This document shows positions 1-5,160 of a DNA stretch of 7,003 bases, piece after piece. The stretch lies in NCBI GenBank assembly GCA_021780585.1, contig JAJXYM010000325.1, positions 1 to 7,003 of the forward strand, written 5' to 3'. The stretch is from Deltaproteobacteria bacterium. Its GTDB lineage: Bacteria > Desulfobacterota > Binatia > Binatales > Binataceae. A program made the position numbers and the translations under genes. How positions within the stretch are numbered: position 1 is the first letter of the stretch; each line of letters begins with the position of its first letter. The notes under the pieces are model-generated. The model searched no databases and was not told where the DNA came from. It saw nothing but the letters and a program-made list of their open reading frames with translations.

Positions 1-145
1 AGAAACGCCGGGTCGAGGCGTCGCCGCGCAACTCCGCGATCGCGGCGACGCCCGCCCGCGGCCAACGCCGCGCGACCGTCGCGACGATCCAGTTGCGGAT
101 TGGCGGCGGCGCGCCGCCGATCGCTTCCGCGTTCCCGCCGCGCAT
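1..145 (-). CDS. APH-fold phosphotransferase (AmgK-like), N-terminal 48 residues, cut by the window edge
   Basis: The minus strand has an ATG at 143-145 and stays open to base 1, giving 48 residues that end in AELRGDASTRRF. The GDAS-x-RR-[FY] pattern (G41, D42, A43, S44, R46, R47) is typical of the nucleotide-binding start of the aminoglycoside-phosphotransferase fold subgroup that includes AmgK, the anomeric sugar kinase of peptidoglycan recycling (N-acetylmuramate/N-acetylglucosamine). That subgroup is cytoplasmic and ATP-dependent. The first ~35 residues are a weakly conserved Ala/Arg-rich leader. The start lies 10 bases after the ABC-F stop, with GAGG at 154-157 placed 8 bases before the ATG, so co-transcription and translational coupling are likely. 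The catalytic Brenner motif (HxDxxxxN) lies outside the window, so the substrate cannot be told. It could also be another COG3178-type kinase of unknown substrate. Seen: motif and start. Inferred: family and role. Confidence 0.6.
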   Translation of the reverse strand, partial: MRGGNAEAIGGAPPPIRNWIVATVARRWPRAGVAAIAELRGDASTRRF

Positions 146-153
146 CGCCGCAG

Positions 154-157
154 CCTC
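154..157 (-). promoter_or_regulatory. Ribosome binding site of the kinase, overlapping the ABC-F stop
   Basis: On the minus strand the bases read TGAGG. The TGA (158-156) is the ABC-F stop, and GAGG (157-154) is a Shine-Dalgarno match 8 bases before the kinase ATG at 145. The overlap of stop and ribosome binding site supports this start and suggests re-initiation by ribosomes that finish the upstream gene. Confidence 0.5.
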
Positions 158-2174
158 AGACCGCGTCCGCGGCCGCCTCGAAACCCATCAGTTCCTCGTA
201 CAGCCGTTCGATTTCCTTGCCCAGCGACTCGTAGCGCGCGATCAGGCGGTCGGCGTCAGCGCGTTTCAGATAGAAATTCGGATCGTTCATTTCCGCGGCC
301 AGACCCGCCCGCTCGGCCTCCGTCGCGGCGATCTTCGCTTCGAGATCGGCGCGGCGACGGGCGTTGCGCGAGCGCCGCCGATCGGCTTCGCGGTCGACCG
401 CGCGCGCCGCGCCATTCGGTCCGGACTTGCCGTTATGCTTGACCTCGGCGGCGCCGCCGCCGTTCGCTTCCGCCGCCGCCGGCGCGGCTCCGTTGCGCCC
501 CGTCGGCGGCGCGGCCATTTCCGTCGTCGCCGGCGCAACCGCCGCGTTTCCGCTGGCGGCGCGCGACGCCTCCGCGGCCTTTTTCACCAGATAGTCGTCG
601 TAATTCCCGAGATAGCGGATGGCGTGGCCGTGGCCGACCTCGACCACCTGCGTGACGAGCTGGTTCAGGATATGGCGATCGTGGCTGACGATCACGACCG
701 TGCCGGGGAAGCGCCGGAGCGCCTCGAGCAGCGTCTCCTTCGCCACGATATCGAGATTGTTGGTCGGCTCGTCGAGCAGCAGACAGTTGTTGCGCCGCGC
801 GATCACCTTCGCCAGCGCCAGGCGCGCCCGTTCGCCGCCCGAGAGCACGCCGACGCGCTTGTTCACGTCGTCCCCCGAAAACAGCATCGCGCCCAGCAGG
901 CCGCGAATTTCGCCGGTGGTCATGCCCTCGGCTTCGCGGCTCAGCTCGGCGAAAATCGTGCGCTCGTAATCCAGCGATTCCGAAAGGTTCTGCGCGAAGT
1001 AGCCGACCGTCACGCGCTCGCCGACCGTGCGTTCGCCGCCGTCGAGCGGTTCGATTCCGGCCAGTATCCGGATCATCGTCGATTTGCCGGCGCCGTTCGG
1101 TCCGACCAGCGCGATCCGCGCCCCCCGTTCGATTTCCAGGCTGACGCCGCTGTAGACGGTCAGTTCGCCATAACGCTTGACGGCGTCGCGCAGCTCCAGC
1201 ACCCGCCGCGCGCCGCGTTCGCATTCGGGAAACGCGATCGCCGGGGGCTGCTCGAGTCCCGCCGGCGGCGCCAGCCGCTCGATCTTTTCGAGCTGCTTGA
1301 TCCGGCTCTGCACCAGCCGCGCCTTGCTCGCCTGATAGCGAAAGCGGCTGACGAACGCCTCCATATGCTCGATTTCGGCGCGCTGCTTTTCGTAGGCCGC
1401 CAGCTCCTGTTCAACGCGCCGCTCGCGCTCGACCAGATAGTAGGAATAGTTGCCGTTGTATTCGACCAGCGCGCCGCGCGCCACTTCGACGGTTTTGCGC
1501 GTCACGCGATCGAGAAAATAATGGTCGTGCGAGACCAGAATGATGCCGCCGGCGTATTCCTCGAGATACTCCTCGAGCCAGTTGCGCGCCTCGATATCGA
1601 GATGGTTGGTCGGCTCGTCGAGCATCATGAATTCCGGCCGTCGGAGCAGCAGCTTGGCGAGCGCGATTCGCATCCGCACGCCGCCGGAAAATTCCGCCGC
1701 GTCACGCTCGAGGTCCGCCTCGCGAAAACCCAGCCCGAAGAGCACCGCGGTCGCGCGGCTCTCGGCGCTGTAGAAATCCTGGCGCTCGAGCTCGCTCAGC
1801 ACGTCGCCCAGTTCCGTCAGCGCCGCGTCGTGATTTGGTCCCGAATGCTCGCGGGCGAGGATCTCCTCCAGTTCGAGCCGCCGCCGATCGATCGCGCGCG
1901 CCTCCGCCAGCGCCGACAGGGTCTCCTCAATTACCGAACGGCCGCCCATCTCGGGCGAATCCTGATGCAAATAGCCGACACGGGTGCGCTGCGGGCGGCT
2001 AATCCGCCCGGAGTCGGGCGGGAACAACTCGGCGATCATGCGCAGCAGGGTCGATTTGCCGGCGCCGTTGAGGCCGACCAGTCCCACCCGGCCGTCGTCG
2101 GGCATCGCCCAGCTCGCGCCGTCGAGGACCGCGCGGCCGCCGTAATATTTGGTGACCTTATCGAGCGTCAGCAC
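156..2174 (-). CDS. ABC-F family ATPase (ribosome-associated, Uup/YheS/YdiF-like)
   Basis: This 672-residue protein has two ABC ATPase domains in tandem and no membrane segments, the ABC-F layout. Domain 1 has Walker A GLNGAGKST (34-42), signature FSGGVRMR (162-169), Walker B MLDEPTNHLD (184-193) and H-switch SHDHYFL (215-221). Domain 2 has GPNGAGKST (358-366), LSGGERAR (444-451), LLDEPTNNLD (466-475) and SHDRHIL (497-503). Between them (about 240-310) lies the charged helical linker that in this family reaches the P-site tRNA. An Ala/Gly/Asn-rich low-complexity tether (about 535-595) leads to a C-terminal coiled coil (about 598-665), as in Uup-type proteins. Family members bind the ribosomal E site and relieve stalled or hard-to-translate complexes, and some give antibiotic resistance; nothing here points specifically to resistance. 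The start is GTG (2174-2172) with a weak GGA 7 bases upstream. All catalytic residues look intact. The exact ABC-F subgroup is uncertain. Confidence 0.95.
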   Translation of the reverse strand: MLTLDKVTKYYGGRAVLDGASWAMPDDGRVGLVGLNGAGKSTLLRMIAELFPPDSGRISRPQRTRVGYLHQDSPEMGGRSVIEETLSALAEARAIDRRRLELEEILAREHSGPNHDAALTELGDVLSELERQDFYSAESRATAVLFGLGFREADLERDAAEFSGGVRMRIALAKLLLRRPEFMMLDEPTNHLDIEARNWLEEYLEEYAGGIILVSHDHYFLDRVTRKTVEVARGALVEYNGNYSYYLVERERRVEQELAAYEKQRAEIEHMEAFVSRFRYQASKARLVQSRIKQLEKIERLAPPAGLEQPPAIAFPECERGARRVLELRDAVKRYGELTVYSGVSLEIERGARIALVGPNGAGKSTMIRILAGIEPLDGGERTVGERVTVGYFAQNLSESLDYERTIFAELSREAEGMTTGEIRGLLGAMLFSGDDVNKRVGVLSGGERARLALAKVIARRNNCLLLDEPTNNLDIVAKETLLEALRRFPGTVVIVSHDRHILNQLVTQVVEVGHGHAIRYLGNYDDYLVKKAAEASRAASGNAAVAPATTEMAAPPTGRNGAAPAAAEANGGGAAEVKHNGKSGPNGAARAVDREADRRRSRNARRRADLEAKIAATEAERAGLAAEMNDPNFYLKRADADRLIARYESLGKEIERLYEELMGFEAAADAV

Positions 2175-2323
2175 TGTTGATTCCGCTGGGCGCCGCGTTC
2201 ATTTTTGATCGTTCGGCGCGATTCCGTGGCGACATGGCCGGGCGGCGCATGCCGCGTAATCCTTCCATGATACCGGCCGCCGCCGCGCGGCGAAAGCGAC
2301 TCCCGCCGCGCCCCGGAAAAGTC

Positions 2324-2372
2324 TTGACAAACCATTATGCGGACTGATTTGACTGATCAAACCGGCTAATAC
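2324..2372 (+). promoter_or_regulatory. Candidate promoter and operator region of the CBS-domain gene
   Basis: An AT-rich island in otherwise very G+C-rich DNA holds a perfect -35 box TTGACA (2324-2329). No good -10 box lies at the usual 16-18 bases from it. A TAATAC element (2367-2372) could be the -10 of a start site about 23 bases before the CBS gene's ATG, but its upstream partner (CTGATT at 2344-2349) is weak. Between them are a tandem GACTGAT (2342-2348 and 2351-2357) and the palindrome TTTGA-CTGA-TCAAA (2348-2361), a plausible protein-binding site. The sequence elements are seen; promoter function is inferred. Confidence 0.4.
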
Positions 2373-2388
2373 CTGAATTGCCGCGGCC

Positions 2389-2393
2389 AGGAG
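2389..2393 (+). promoter_or_regulatory. Ribosome binding site that fixes the CBS gene start
   Basis: AGGAG lies 8 bases before the ATG at 2402. It selects that start over an in-frame TTG at 2378, which lies upstream of this site and would add only eight residues with no family character. Confidence 0.75.
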
Positions 2394-2401
2394 ATTGGAC
2401 C

Positions 2402-2842
2402 ATGCCGAAGAAGGTAGCGTCGGTTTTGGAGCACAAGGGCGTCAACGTCGTCACCGTGACGCCCGCCGCCACGATCGCCGAGGTCGTCGCGATCCTCACC
2501 CGCCATCGGATTGGAGCCGCGCCGGTAATCGCCGAGGACGGCCGCCTCGCCGGCATTATTTCCGAGCGCGACGTGATTCGCGGAATCGCCGAGCAGGGCG
2601 ACGCGATTCTGGCGTTTCCCGCCAGCCGCCTGATGACCCGCGAGGTCGAGACTTGCGCGCCCGACGACCCGATCGTCGAACTGATGGAGACGATGACGCT
2701 CAAGCGCATCCGCCACCTGCCGGTGATCCGCAACGGCGCGCTGGCCGGCATCGTCAGTATCGGCGATGTCGTGAAACAGCGTTTGGAAGAAGCGCAGTCG
2801 GAGCTGGAGGCCTTGCGCAGCTATATCGCCTCGGCCTCCTGA
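2402..2842 (+). CDS. Tandem CBS-domain protein (Bateman module)
   Basis: This 146-residue protein consists almost entirely of two CBS domains, about residues 12-64 and 76-128. Each ends with the usual pattern: GIISERDVIR (51-60, D57) and GIVSIGDVVK (116-125, D122), where the Asp commonly contacts the ribose of a bound adenine nucleotide. HLPVI (105-109) is another typical element. A short charged helix closes the protein. There are no signal peptide, membrane segment or catalytic domain. Stand-alone CBS pairs usually dimerise into a disc that senses AMP, ATP, SAM or similar ligands and regulates a partner or nucleotide level; no partner is evident here. The gene is probably monocistronic, with its own promoter island and a good AGGAG site, and it is convergent with the M67 peptidase, whose stop lies 27 bases beyond. 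The domain call is firm; ligand and role are unknown. Confidence 0.93.
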   Translation: MPKKVASVLEHKGVNVVTVTPAATIAEVVAILTRHRIGAAPVIAEDGRLAGIISERDVIRGIAEQGDAILAFPASRLMTREVETCAPDDPIVELMETMTLKRIRHLPVIRNGALAGIVSIGDVVKQRLEEAQSELEALRSYIASAS

Positions 2843-2869
2843 CGCGTTGCGGCGCGGCGCGCGGATCGG

Positions 2870-3343
2870 TCAGGGCGCGATTTCCAGTTCCGTTTCGACG
2901 AATTCCCGCCGCGCCGAATCCCAAACGAAGGCGGCGGCGCGCGCGAAGCGTCCGTCCCGAATCGACATCACGACATAGGCGGTGTCGGGATAGTCCGGTT
3001 CGGCCGGGTCGAACGAACAGGCTTGGGCGCGGTCGGTCGCGGAAAAATAGGCGTCATGGTCGGGATGCGAATGATAGACCACGGCGAGCTTGAGCTGGCG
3101 TCGATCAATTTCGTTAAGCGCCGCCAGATGCTCCCGCGGCTCCATCAGGAAGGCCGTGCGCGCGTCGCGCGGAAACGCCTGGGGATTTTCGGCGTGTTTT
3201 TCGTTCTGGATATTGCGGATCGGGCGGACCTCTTCGACTCCGTCGCCGGACAGAATAAACCCGCAGCATTCGTTGGGAAATTCGCGCTCGGCCTGCGCGA
3301 TAATCGCGTCGAGGCGGGCGCGTCCGAGCCGTACGCCTGGCAT
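2870..3343 (-). CDS. M67 family (JAMM/MPN+) metallopeptidase, Mec-like
   Basis: This 157-residue protein carries a complete JAMM zinc-protease motif: the upstream glutamate E25 in PNECCGFILSG, then HSHPDHDAYFSATD (91-104), which gives H91, H93, S101 and D104 in the canonical HxH-x7-S-x2-D spacing. It should be a cytoplasmic Zn-dependent isopeptidase. Bacterial relatives of this size remove a C-terminal residue or adduct from ubiquitin-like sulfur carriers, for example the CysO-cysteine hydrolase Mec of the alternative cysteine pathway. No sulfur-carrier, MoeB/ThiF or CysM gene is in the window, so the substrate is open. The start is the ATG at 3343, preceded by AAAGG with a 7-base gap. The frame stays open upstream to 3535, including an ATG at 3391, but that extension is Arg/Gly-rich, unlike the family, and would run into the divergent flavoprotein gene. 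The enzyme family is firm; the pathway is inferred. Confidence 0.9.
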   Translation of the reverse strand: MPGVRLGRARLDAIIAQAEREFPNECCGFILSGDGVEEVRPIRNIQNEKHAENPQAFPRDARTAFLMEPREHLAALNEIDRRQLKLAVVYHSHPDHDAYFSATDRAQACSFDPAEPDYPDTAYVVMSIRDGRFARAAAFVWDSARREFVETELEIAP

Positions 3344-3463
3344 CTCGCTACCTTTCGGCGGCGCCGATCCGCCGCGCCTATTCAATAGCATCCCGCGCGC
3401 GCGAATTCCGCCCCCCGGCTTGACGCTTGCCGTGCGGCGCGTCGGCGCTGTAGGTAGATCGCC

Positions 3464-4306
3464 ATGGAACGCACATCGATTCGACTGGGCGGCGTCGCGC
3501 TGAATTCGTCCGTGATGAACGCGTCGGGACCGCATTCCGCCGAGCGCGGCGAGATTCTGGAGTTAAGCGCCCGCCATAACGGCGCGATCGTCTTCAAATC
3601 GTGCAATATCGCGGGTCTCGAGGCGCCCGAGAACCTGAAAAACCGCGGCGTCGAGCATTTCGCCGGCATCGCGCGCGAGCTGGGCGCACGCGGCAAGCCG
3701 ATAATCGCGAGCGTGGTCGGCGCGAGCGAGGACGAGATCGTCACGGTCGCGACCACGCTCGACCGCGCCGGCGTGAAAATCGTTGAGCTCAATCTGGCCG
3801 ACGATTACGTGCAAAAATCGGTCGCGCCATTCGCCAGCCTGGATCGGCTCAAGGCGCTGATCGGCCGGGTGCGTGGCGCGATTCAGGCCACGGTCGCGGT
3901 CAAGGTTCCGCCGCGGATGGAATACGCGCCGCGCGCGATCGCCGATCTGTTCAAATCGCTCGGCGTGAAAATCGTCGTATGCGCCAACGACCTGCCCAAG
4001 GACCTGGAGATCGATTTGGCGACCGGCACGGTCACGGGTCCGGCGCGTACGCTGTCGCAGACGCATGCGTTTCATCAGGTCAGCGAGGGCCTGCTCGACC
4101 TCGTCGCGGTCGGTGGAGTCAACGGCGGACGGGACGCCTATATCGCGCATCTCACGGGCGCGCGTGCGATCGGAATCGGCTCGGCGCTGATCAAGGAGGG
4201 GGCGGGCGCGCTCGGCCGCATCGATCGGGAACTTGACGAGCTGCTGGCGGCGCGCGGCAATGCGTCGGTCAACGACATCATTGGCGCGGTGCGCTTCTCC
4301 GGCTGA
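3464..4306 (+). CDS. Dihydroorotate-dehydrogenase-like FMN TIM-barrel protein lacking the catalytic Cys
   Basis: This 280-residue protein resembles class 1 dihydroorotate dehydrogenases along its length. NASG (19-22) and the FKS lysine (K45) match the FMN/substrate loop. ELNLADD (108-114) sits where the NLSCPN active-site motif belongs. VKVPP (146-150, K147) matches VKLPP, ANDL (174-177) lies where the orotate-contacting Asn of the family is found, and VGGVNGGRDA (216-225) plus GIGSALIKEG (237-246) form the phosphate-binding end of the barrel. An FMN-binding alpha/beta barrel is therefore likely. However, the catalytic Cys of class 1A/1B (Ser in class 2) is replaced by Asp or Ala, and the CPN portion is lost. 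The loop after ANDL is also much shorter than in true PyrD. It may be a DHODH paralogue with another substrate rather than the pyrimidine enzyme. The start is the ATG at 3464 with AGGTAG upstream. It is divergent from the M67 gene across 120 bases. Fold: confident; reaction: unknown. Confidence 0.82.
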   Translation: MERTSIRLGGVALNSSVMNASGPHSAERGEILELSARHNGAIVFKSCNIAGLEAPENLKNRGVEHFAGIARELGARGKPIIASVVGASEDEIVTVATTLDRAGVKIVELNLADDYVQKSVAPFASLDRLKALIGRVRGAIQATVAVKVPPRMEYAPRAIADLFKSLGVKIVVCANDLPKDLEIDLATGTVTGPARTLSQTHAFHQVSEGLLDLVAVGGVNGGRDAYIAHLTGARAIGIGSALIKEGAGALGRIDRELDELLAARGNASVNDIIGAVRFSG

Positions 4307-4476
4307 ATCGCGTCCCGCGCGGGCCGGACGCAAGGGCGCGCCGACCCGCCTTCAATTGCGAGCGGTGGAGGCATATGCCGCGCCTACGTCGGCCAAGGCG
4401 TGCGACGATAGTGCCGGTGGGTGAGTCCGGAAAATCCGCCGAAGGGTCGCGTGCGTGGCGAAGCCGGCCGGCCCGC

Positions 4477-4506
4477 TTGCCGGGCTTCGCGCGGCTCTGC
4501 TAGTCT
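4477..4506 (+). promoter_or_regulatory. Candidate promoter of tRNA-Glu
   Basis: TTGCCG (4477-4482) is followed after 18 bases by TAGTCT (4501-4506), itself preceded by TGC, an extended -10. The next bases include a GCGGC run, like the G+C-rich discriminators of stable-RNA promoters. The predicted start is about 35 bases before the mature tRNA. The assignment rests on consensus matching and position only. Confidence 0.4.
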
Positions 4507-4548
4507 TTCGCGGCTGAACGAACGGATACGTTCACGCCTTCCGCATCC

Positions 4549-4626
4549 GTCCCCGTCGTCTAGCTCGGCCTAGGACACCGGCCTTTCACGTCGGTAACAC
4601 GGGTTCAAATCCCGTCGGGGACACCA
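4549..4626 (+). tRNA. tRNA-Glu (anticodon UUC)
   Basis: A complete 78-base cloverleaf with encoded CCA. The 7-bp acceptor stem is GTCCCCG (4549-4555) with CGGGGAC (4616-4622), followed by discriminator A (4623) and CCA (4624-4626). The anticodon stem CCGGC/GTCGG (one G-U pair) encloses the loop CTTTCAC, with anticodon TTC at 4585-4587, which reads GAA/GAG. The T arm is ACGGG-TTCAAAT-CCCGT. The sequence closely resembles bacterial tRNA-Glu, including GTCTAG and AGGACACC in the D arm region. It lies alone between the DHODH-like gene and a long non-coding stretch. No terminator with a T-run follows directly. Confidence 0.97.
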
Positions 4627-4762
4627 TAATGCCGGCCTGCGTCGAACGGGGCCGACCCACACCTCCCGAACTCCCGACAACACTACCCTCGCCCGGCGAT
4701 CCGCGCCCTCCGCACCGGGTCGAGGCGCCGATCCTCCGCTTGAGGCGCGGCAAGCCCGATAG

Positions 4763-4791
4763 ATCGAACGCACCGACAGATTGCGTTCGGT
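4763..4791. repeat. Inverted repeat (10-bp stem, 9-base loop)
   Basis: ATCGAACGCA (4763-4772) pairs with TGCGTTCGGT (4782-4791), with eight perfect core pairs, one G-U and a closing A-T on the plus strand. There is no T-run behind it. It could be an RNA hairpin or a protein-binding site; function is unknown. Confidence 0.5.
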
Positions 4792-4812
4792 ATTGCCCGC
4801 ATCAAGGAAGTC

Positions 4813-4841
4813 GATTGCCCCGCACACGCGGGGATAGAGCG
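4813..4841. repeat. Solitary type I-E-like CRISPR repeat
   Basis: The 29-base stretch has the core CCCCGCACACGCGGGGAT (4818-4835), which matches from memory the core of many type I-E repeats. A 6-bp stem (4818-4823 with 4828-4833) encloses ACAC. The flank ATAGAGCG resembles the ATAAACCG end of the E. coli repeat. The minus-strand frames read SPRVRG and PACAG, the hallmark false peptides of I-E arrays. No second copy lies at about 61 bases on either side and no cas gene is in the window, so this is not a working array: a relic, a solo repeat or a chance hairpin. Confidence 0.5.
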
Positions 4842-4857
4842 GCGCCGGATCCCGCAC

Positions 4858-4903
4858 CGGTCGGGACGGCCGAAGAACGGCGATATGGAACCGGTCCCGA
4901 CCG
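4858..4903. repeat. Perfect 10-bp inverted repeat
   Basis: CGGTCGGGAC (4858-4867) and GTCCCGACCG (4894-4903) are exact reverse complements separated by 26 bases. No T-run follows. It could be a hairpin in a leader RNA or a binding site; function is unknown. Confidence 0.5.
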
Positions 4904-5160
4904 CACGGAGTAAGACCAAAGCCGCCCCGAGGACGTGGACTTTCGGATTAAGCGGCCATCGGTTGACGGCGACGCGATTCGAACCGGTTGAGCGACCGGT
5001 AGCCGAAAACCGCGGAAGTGTTTGAGCTTTTTCAGAAGGCGTCGCGGCAATCCGAAGGATCGGCGTGACCACGTTGGATTCCGGCGGCAGGGCCGACCTT
5101 TTCCGGCCGCGCTCAGCGGACCATTTGCGCATGGCGCCGCGAAAAAGTTAAGTTTTCCCC

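Larger units (their letters stand above)
4627..5160. other. 534-bp gene-free region with several inverted repeats
   Basis: No convincing gene is present. Open frames here have no family character, and the minus-strand ones are the familiar false translations of tRNA and CRISPR-repeat DNA. Several structures are visible: CGAACGCA/TGCGTTCG (4765-4772 and 4782-4789, extendable by a G-U and an A-T pair, 9-base loop); the CRISPR-like hairpin at 4818-4833; a perfect 10-bp pair CGGTCGGGAC/GTCCCGACCG (4858-4867 and 4894-4903, 26-base loop); and ACCGGT-N6-ACCGGT (4983-5000). None is followed by a clear T-run, so none is a convincing intrinsic terminator. It may hold a structured RNA, remnants of mobile or CRISPR DNA, or simply the leader of the oxidoreductase gene. 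Confidence 0.5.

Noticed and set aside
93..2180. A 695-residue plus-strand open frame spanning the whole ABC-F gene
   Set aside because: It is the antisense shadow of a G+C-rich gene. The minus strand carries every ABC ATPase motif twice in order, while the plus reading has only biased composition and no recognisable domain.
3344..3463. TTGACG at 3420-3425 as a promoter for the DHODH-like gene
   Set aside because: No acceptable -10 box lies 16-18 bases downstream; the sequence there is GC-only.
4314..4323. CCCGCGCGGG palindrome after the DHODH-like gene as a terminator
   Set aside because: The palindrome is too short to leave a usable loop and has no T-run. Such strings are common in DNA of this composition.
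4375..4503. Small plus-strand ORF (42 codons) with GGAGG just before its ATG
   Set aside because: The GGAGG is only 3 bases from the ATG, too close for normal initiation. The peptide is Arg/Pro-rich without family character, and the frame runs through the likely tRNA promoter.
4570..4857. Minus-strand ORF across tRNA-Glu and the CRISPR-like repeat
   Set aside because: Its C-terminal CPRRDLNPCYRRERP is the well-known false translation of the antisense of a tRNA, and PRVCGA comes from the repeat.
4629..4913. Plus-strand ORF of 94 residues after the tRNA
   Set aside because: There is no Shine-Dalgarno sequence, composition is Pro/Arg-rich and low in hydrophobic residues, and it overlaps the hairpin-rich region. 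It is most simply a chance frame in G+C-rich DNA.
4970..5000. GATTCGAACC (reverse GGTTCGAATC) resembling a T arm of a second, minus-strand tRNA
   Set aside because: The flanking bases do not form a T stem or acceptor stem, and no anticodon arm is found at the right distance.
4549..5160. tRNA-Glu as an integration site with an attachment-site duplication downstream
   Set aside because: I looked for a second copy of the tRNA 3' end in the downstream stretch and found none. No integrase is present in the window.
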